Source: Candidatus Sphingomonas phytovorans
GTDB taxonomy: Bacteria > Pseudomonadota > Alphaproteobacteria > Sphingomonadales > Sphingomonadaceae
Assembly: GCA_029202385.1 (NCBI GenBank)
Contig: CP119314.1
Coordinates: 4,639,001 to 4,703,000, forward strand
Reading direction: 5' to 3'
Length of the DNA stretch: 64,000 nucleotides
Positions within the stretch are counted from its first letter, which is position 1. Each line of letters begins with the position of its first letter. The notes under the pieces are model-generated. The model was not told where the DNA came from, ran no database searches, and saw only the letters and a program-made list of their open reading frames with translations. This document shows, piece after piece, positions 60,607 to 64,000 of the stretch. The position numbers were made by a program, and so were the translations under genes.

Positions 60607-62580
60607 ATGGACATTCGCATCACAGGATGGCGCTGCCAGAACATTCGCGGCAACCTTCGCGACGTCGCGATCGACCTCACCATGACGCCCCCTCGGTGGA
60701 CGCTCATCCAGATGAGCAATGGCGGTGGCAAGACGACCACGACCTCATTGATCCGCGCGGCGCTGACGGGTGTCGAACCCACCGCTACATTCGTCAAAGC
60801 GCTTCGACCCGAAGATGGCGCCACCAATGGCACCTTCGAGCTCAACCTCCTGATCGATGGTGCGCTCCATCGGATCCAGCTGCTGTTCGACTATCTGACA
60901 GGGAACTCGCGCGTTACCACCTCTCGAGCGGCGACTCTCGGCGGCGGCATGATGGACATCCATTCTCTGCCCGCAGATTCCGCCACCCTCAAGTCGCCAG
61001 AGTTCGTCGAGCTGTTCGTGTTCGATGGCGAACTCGCGCGGAAGATTCGCGACAACGGTTCGGATCGGGCCAGCAAGGCCATTGAGACGTTGTATGGGAT
61101 CGACAAGCTGGGTGGTCTCCGAGACCAGATCGAGAAATTGCTTGAGGCCGAGCAGAAGCGGGTCGCTGGTATCACGCAGGCTAAGGAAAAGGGCTGGGTC
61201 CAGAAGTACAAGACAGACATGGAAGCCGCTCGCGCCAAGCTCGTGGCTTTGGAGAAGCGGCGCGACGATGTTACTGCGAAGAAGGCGTACGAGACGGCTG
61301 AGTGCGACCGTCTCACCAAGGAGATCGGCGACCAGATCAACCAGAACAAGGCTGCAAAGGACGAACTCGAGGATCTCGAGAGCCAGTTGAACAGCGTCGA
61401 CCTTGTCATCCTCCAGCAGACCGGCGATCTTCGAGGAAAGCTCATCTCCCCGTTCCTATCCGCGCCCCACTCCCTCGAACGCCTCCGCGAACTGGGGTCA
61501 CAGCTTCAGGAGCTCAAGCTGCCCGAGGCGGCTACGGCCGAATTCTTCCATGAGCTGTCCCATTCCACCAACTGCGTGTGCGACCGGGAGATAACACCCG
61601 AGATCAAAGAGAAGATCGTGGCAAAGGCGGCCACGTTCATGGGTGCCGAGGAATCCGGGGTTCTGAACAGCATGAAGACCATGGTTCGGAGCACCAGCGA
61701 CGATCCGATCAGCCTCGACCAGCCGGTGGAAACGCTCAGGGGGCGCCTGCGGGAACGCCAGAGAGTAACCCAGAGGCTTCACCGACAGCGCGCCGCCTGG
61801 GTCAAGGCCGGAGGCATCGAACTGTCGGACAAGCAGGCGCTGGCGGAAGAGCACCGGAGCAAGGCCGCGAAGCTGGAATCGGAACTCGAGAGGATTGAAA
61901 GCGACGATCCCTCATTCCACATCACTAACGGACTTGGCTGGGAACAGAACATCCCGAAGTGCCGCGAGGTCGTCGCCCAGCGCGAGGAAACCTATAATAC
62001 CAGTACACAGACCCACAAGCTGCTCGTCCAGTCCCGTGCGACACAGGCTGTCATCCAGGCGATCGAGAAGGAGGCGCTGAACCGCATCAAGGAGAAGGTG
62101 CGGCAGGCTACGAATCTGAAGATCGCGAAGCTGGTCCCGGGCGAGCAACTCCAAGTGGTCCGCATCGGCAAGTCACTTGAACTCTCGTCGCGCAACCTCG
62201 CCCGAAAGGACAACGTCAGCGAGGGTCAGAGCCTTTCAATCGCATACGCCTTTCTGGCCAGTCTCTTCGAGACCGCGACGCACCGGCTACCTTTCGTAAT
62301 CGACAGTCCCGCGATACCGCTCGACAGCGAGATGAGGCGCGAGGTGATCAAGGTGGTGCCGGAGCTCTTCGAGCAGACGATCATGTTCGTCATCTCAACG
62401 GAGCGAAAGGACTTCGCGGAGAGGTTCTACGGGCGCGACGGAGCGCGGTTCATCACCCTCGTCCGCGGACCCGATGGATCGGTCGATCCGCGTGAAGGCC
62501 AGACCGAGTTCGATGAGTTTCAAGATGAGGATGACGCGATAATCGAGACGCCGGCTACCTCAGAGGCAAGCGCTATATGA
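60607..62580 (+). CDS. Second DndD-like SMC ATPase
   Basis: A 657-residue ABC/SMC-type ATPase. Walker A is MSNGGGKTTT at residues 36-45. ELFVFDGELARKIRDNG parallels the FFFDGE block of DndD. Long coiled coils (about 175-265 and 420-500) flank a hook with Cys-x-Cys (HSTNCVCDREITPE). The signature is VSEGQSLSIAYAFLA and the Walker B region FVIDSPAIPLDSEMRREV. It is clearly distinct from the true DndD upstream. A likely role is DNA sensing or loading for the restriction step. Confidence 0.82.
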   Translation: MDIRITGWRCQNIRGNLRDVAIDLTMTPPRWTLIQMSNGGGKTTTTSLIRAALTGVEPTATFVKALRPEDGATNGTFELNLLIDGALHRIQLLFDYLTGNSRVTTSRAATLGGGMMDIHSLPADSATLKSPEFVELFVFDGELARKIRDNGSDRASKAIETLYGIDKLGGLRDQIEKLLEAEQKRVAGITQAKEKGWVQKYKTDMEAARAKLVALEKRRDDVTAKKAYETAECDRLTKEIGDQINQNKAAKDELEDLESQLNSVDLVILQQTGDLRGKLISPFLSAPHSLERLRELGSQLQELKLPEAATAEFFHELSHSTNCVCDREITPEIKEKIVAKAATFMGAEESGVLNSMKTMVRSTSDDPISLDQPVETLRGRLRERQRVTQRLHRQRAAWVKAGGIELSDKQALAEEHRSKAAKLESELERIESDDPSFHITNGLGWEQNIPKCREVVAQREETYNTSTQTHKLLVQSRATQAVIQAIEKEALNRIKEKVRQATNLKIAKLVPGEQLQVVRIGKSLELSSRNLARKDNVSEGQSLSIAYAFLASLFETATHRLPFVIDSPAIPLDSEMRREVIKVVPELFEQTIMFVISTERKDFAERFYGRDGARFITLVRGPDGSVDPREGQTEFDEFQDEDDAIIETPATSEASAI

Positions 62581-63173
62581 CATTGCGGCGACCCAGAGGG
62601 ATGAAAGAGTACTTCAGGGACGTGCAGGGCCGAACTGATGCCGGTGCCCGGTTCGAGACGGACTTCGAGCAGTTCTACCTCTGTCTCATGGTCGGATTGG
62701 AGGATGGAAGGCTGGCGCCTGAATCAGAGCTCGAACCGGCCGAATTCACCAAGGACTACACCGCCCCGTTCCAGCCTTTCGCCCCAGTACTGGCGGGACT
62801 GCTGGTCGACGCGCAGTTGCGACGGCAGGACATTCCGCGAACGAAGGAGAGCCTGCAGCAGGAGGTCTCCAACCTCATCGACGTCGGCAATACGAGCACG
62901 AGGCTGAACCCCGACGCCACGAAACTACTCAGCCGCTATGCCGCCCGGGGCTTCACATTGATCCAGGCCGCCATCCCAAAGCCCCGTACGCTCGAGGATT
63001 TCCTCGTCGCATACCATCTGCGCTGGAGTGGTCAGGTCGGCGATCCATCGATTGCCCAGGAACCCTCCTCGTCCGTTGAAACCGTTAACGAGGTCGTAGC
63101 GGCCGGCGGTGAACTGCGCGTAGTGGGCGATGATCCGCCAACCACGAATGACGCCTCGGCAGAAGCCCAGTAG
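62577..63173 (+). CDS. Unknown protein of the dnd-linked module
   Basis: A 198-residue protein overlapping the ATPase stop by 4 bp (ATGA). It reads GMKEYFRDVQGRTDAGARFE and FEQFYLCLMVGLEDGRL in the first third, ESLQQEVSNLIDVGNTSTRL and YAARGFTLIQAAIPKPRTL in the middle, and a disordered tail after about residue 155. No catalytic motif is evident. Size and coupling to the ATPase suggest it is its partner, in the way DndE accompanies DndD. It ends the tightly overlapping run (115-bp gap follows). Confidence 0.65.
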   Translation: MTLRRPRGMKEYFRDVQGRTDAGARFETDFEQFYLCLMVGLEDGRLAPESELEPAEFTKDYTAPFQPFAPVLAGLLVDAQLRRQDIPRTKESLQQEVSNLIDVGNTSTRLNPDATKLLSRYAARGFTLIQAAIPKPRTLEDFLVAYHLRWSGQVGDPSIAQEPSSSVETVNEVVAAGGELRVVGDDPPTTNDASAEAQ

Positions 63174-63288
63174 GGGCGCTTAATCGGCAGACGCCGCGCG
63201 AAACGCACTACGCCGATCGCGAACCGTCCGGACATTCGGCATGTCAGAGAAAACGCGTCGTCCGGTTGCCGTATGATCGGGGCTGTGC

Positions 63289-63858
63289 ATGATGAGACCG
63301 AATACCTTCGACGGGGATGACATGTACGAAGAAATGGAGGCGAGGCCGGTTCCGCCCGCTTGGAAAGTGCTTCACAGGCGATGGACGCGGCCGAACAAGC
63401 AGCTGTCCTTCTGGACGTTCCTGCTCGTGGGTATCGTAGTCCTCGGTGGACTGGCGGTGTGGATCGAGGGCTACCGCTACTTTAACTTCGTTCCGACCGA
63501 TAAGCAGTCGTCTGCAGACCGCGCGCCTCTACAACTTGCGCTAGCGACTGCAGGCCTCGCCGTGGCGGGACCTGCGGCGATGCAGCTGCTCTACAGTAGA
63601 GACAAGCTCGCGATCGTCACCGCTATCCTGCTATTCACCGTCGAAATGATCTCCGCAATGTACCTGATGGTGTTTGGCGTTCCAAAGGACTGCGGCACCA
63701 TAGTCGGCGGTGTCACCTGTGTCGGGATCGCGATCGTCGCTTGGGTTCTGGCCAATGGCGAGGACGACATCTTCCAGGACGATGTCCCCAACGATGTGCC
63801 GGCCGGTGGGGATCCGATGCGTCACCTGCCGGGCGGCCCCGCTCCGGCGAAAGTCTAG
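63289..63858 (+). CDS. Membrane protein of unknown function
   Basis: A 189-residue protein with about four hydrophobic helices (FLLVGIVVLGGLAVWIEGY; LATAGLAVAGPAAMQLLY; AIVTAILLFTVEMISAMYLM; VTCVGIAIVAWVLA) and polar termini. The start may be ATG 63289, 63292 or 63322. It precedes a DndB-like gene by 3 bp. I do not recognise the family. It may belong to the defence cluster or be a passenger. Confidence 0.65.
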   Translation: MMRPNTFDGDDMYEEMEARPVPPAWKVLHRRWTRPNKQLSFWTFLLVGIVVLGGLAVWIEGYRYFNFVPTDKQSSADRAPLQLALATAGLAVAGPAAMQLLYSRDKLAIVTAILLFTVEMISAMYLMVFGVPKDCGTIVGGVTCVGIAIVAWVLANGEDDIFQDDVPNDVPAGGDPMRHLPGGPAPAKV

Positions 63859-63861
63859 ACC

Positions 63862-64000
63862 ATGTCGACGATATACCCGCTGCAAGTACCAGCTCTCAGG
63901 GTCGATCAACCCGTAGGCACTTTCTTCGCGGTCGTACTGAAGGCCCGCACCCTCCTCGATGTCGCCTACAGCGACGTCGTCAGCGCCAGGCGAGAGTCGG
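63862..64000 (+). CDS. DndB-like DGQHR-family protein (5' part, cut by window edge)
   Basis: 46 codons to the window edge, starting MSTIYPLQVPALRVDQPVGT then FFAVVLKARTLLDVAYSDVV. This opening (short strand, Q-P-x-G-x-F, alkaline loop, LLDV/Y-DV) is characteristic, as I remember it, of the DGQHR-domain proteins related to DndB. The motif itself would lie outside the window. It would be a second DndB homologue in the same cluster. Confidence 0.6.
   Translation, partial: MSTIYPLQVPALRVDQPVGTFFAVVLKARTLLDVAYSDVVSARRES

Noticed and set aside
63900..64000. Search for the right attachment site of the island.
   Set aside because: No copy of the tRNA-Thr 3' end was seen in the window; the end must lie outside or use a shorter core than the eye can find.

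Overview
The window is high-GC bacterial chromosome, most likely from an alphaproteobacterium of the Sphingomonas group. This rests on the large-type NAD-glutamate dehydrogenase, sphingomonad-style TraA/DUF6118/ParB mobility genes, a NodT/EmrA/EmrB efflux operon and overall codon use. It is an inference from gene content; no rRNA is present.

Layout. 1-724 is the 5' part of an NAD-glutamate dehydrogenase gene. 725-9732 is an accessory patch: a large inverted repeat, an isolated phage terminase pair, an IS200-type element whose start codon lies in a 27-bp perfect hairpin, and a type I restriction-modification operon (hsdM-hsdS-hsdR, each pair overlapping by 4 bp). 10293-19062 looks like core or ordinary genome: a two-component system, a PmtA-like methyltransferase, a small acidic protein, a tripartite efflux operon and a PAS-domain protein.

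From the tRNA-Thr(CGT) gene at 19237-19312 to the right edge, the DNA reads as one integrated mobile island of at least 44.7 kb. It starts with a P4-type tyrosine integrase directly after the tRNA. Next comes a resolvase/IS630 scar, then a polymorphic-toxin locus of about 20 kb on the minus strand. That locus holds a 5248-residue YD-repeat protein with a lipase-like C-terminus, an ankyrin lipoprotein as its likely immunity partner, and two further C-terminal toxin/immunity cassettes. One cassette shares a 1208-bp block with the main gene, which would allow toxin switching by recombination. Mobility functions follow: AlpA, ParB, a sigma-like small protein, an MNT-HEPN fusion, TraC/TraD, a Ti/RSF1010-like oriT, the TraA relaxase and a DUF6118 protein. 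No mating-pore genes are seen.

The right end (51181 to the edge) is a DNA phosphorothioation defence region. An XRE regulator is divergent from dndB-dndC-dndD-dndE and a cysteine desulfurase gene, and an almost gap-free string of further genes follows in the same direction. These are a protein with a HEPN-like motif, a PLD-like/SF2 helicase, an 85-residue protein, a second DndD-like SMC ATPase with a Cys-x-Cys hook, a 198-residue unknown, a membrane protein and a second DndB-like protein cut by the window edge. dndCDE plus the desulfurase would place sulfur in the DNA backbone. The downstream genes have the composition expected of a sulfur-sensing restriction partner and do not look like the classical DndFGH set. 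This module is the best candidate here for a poorly described system.
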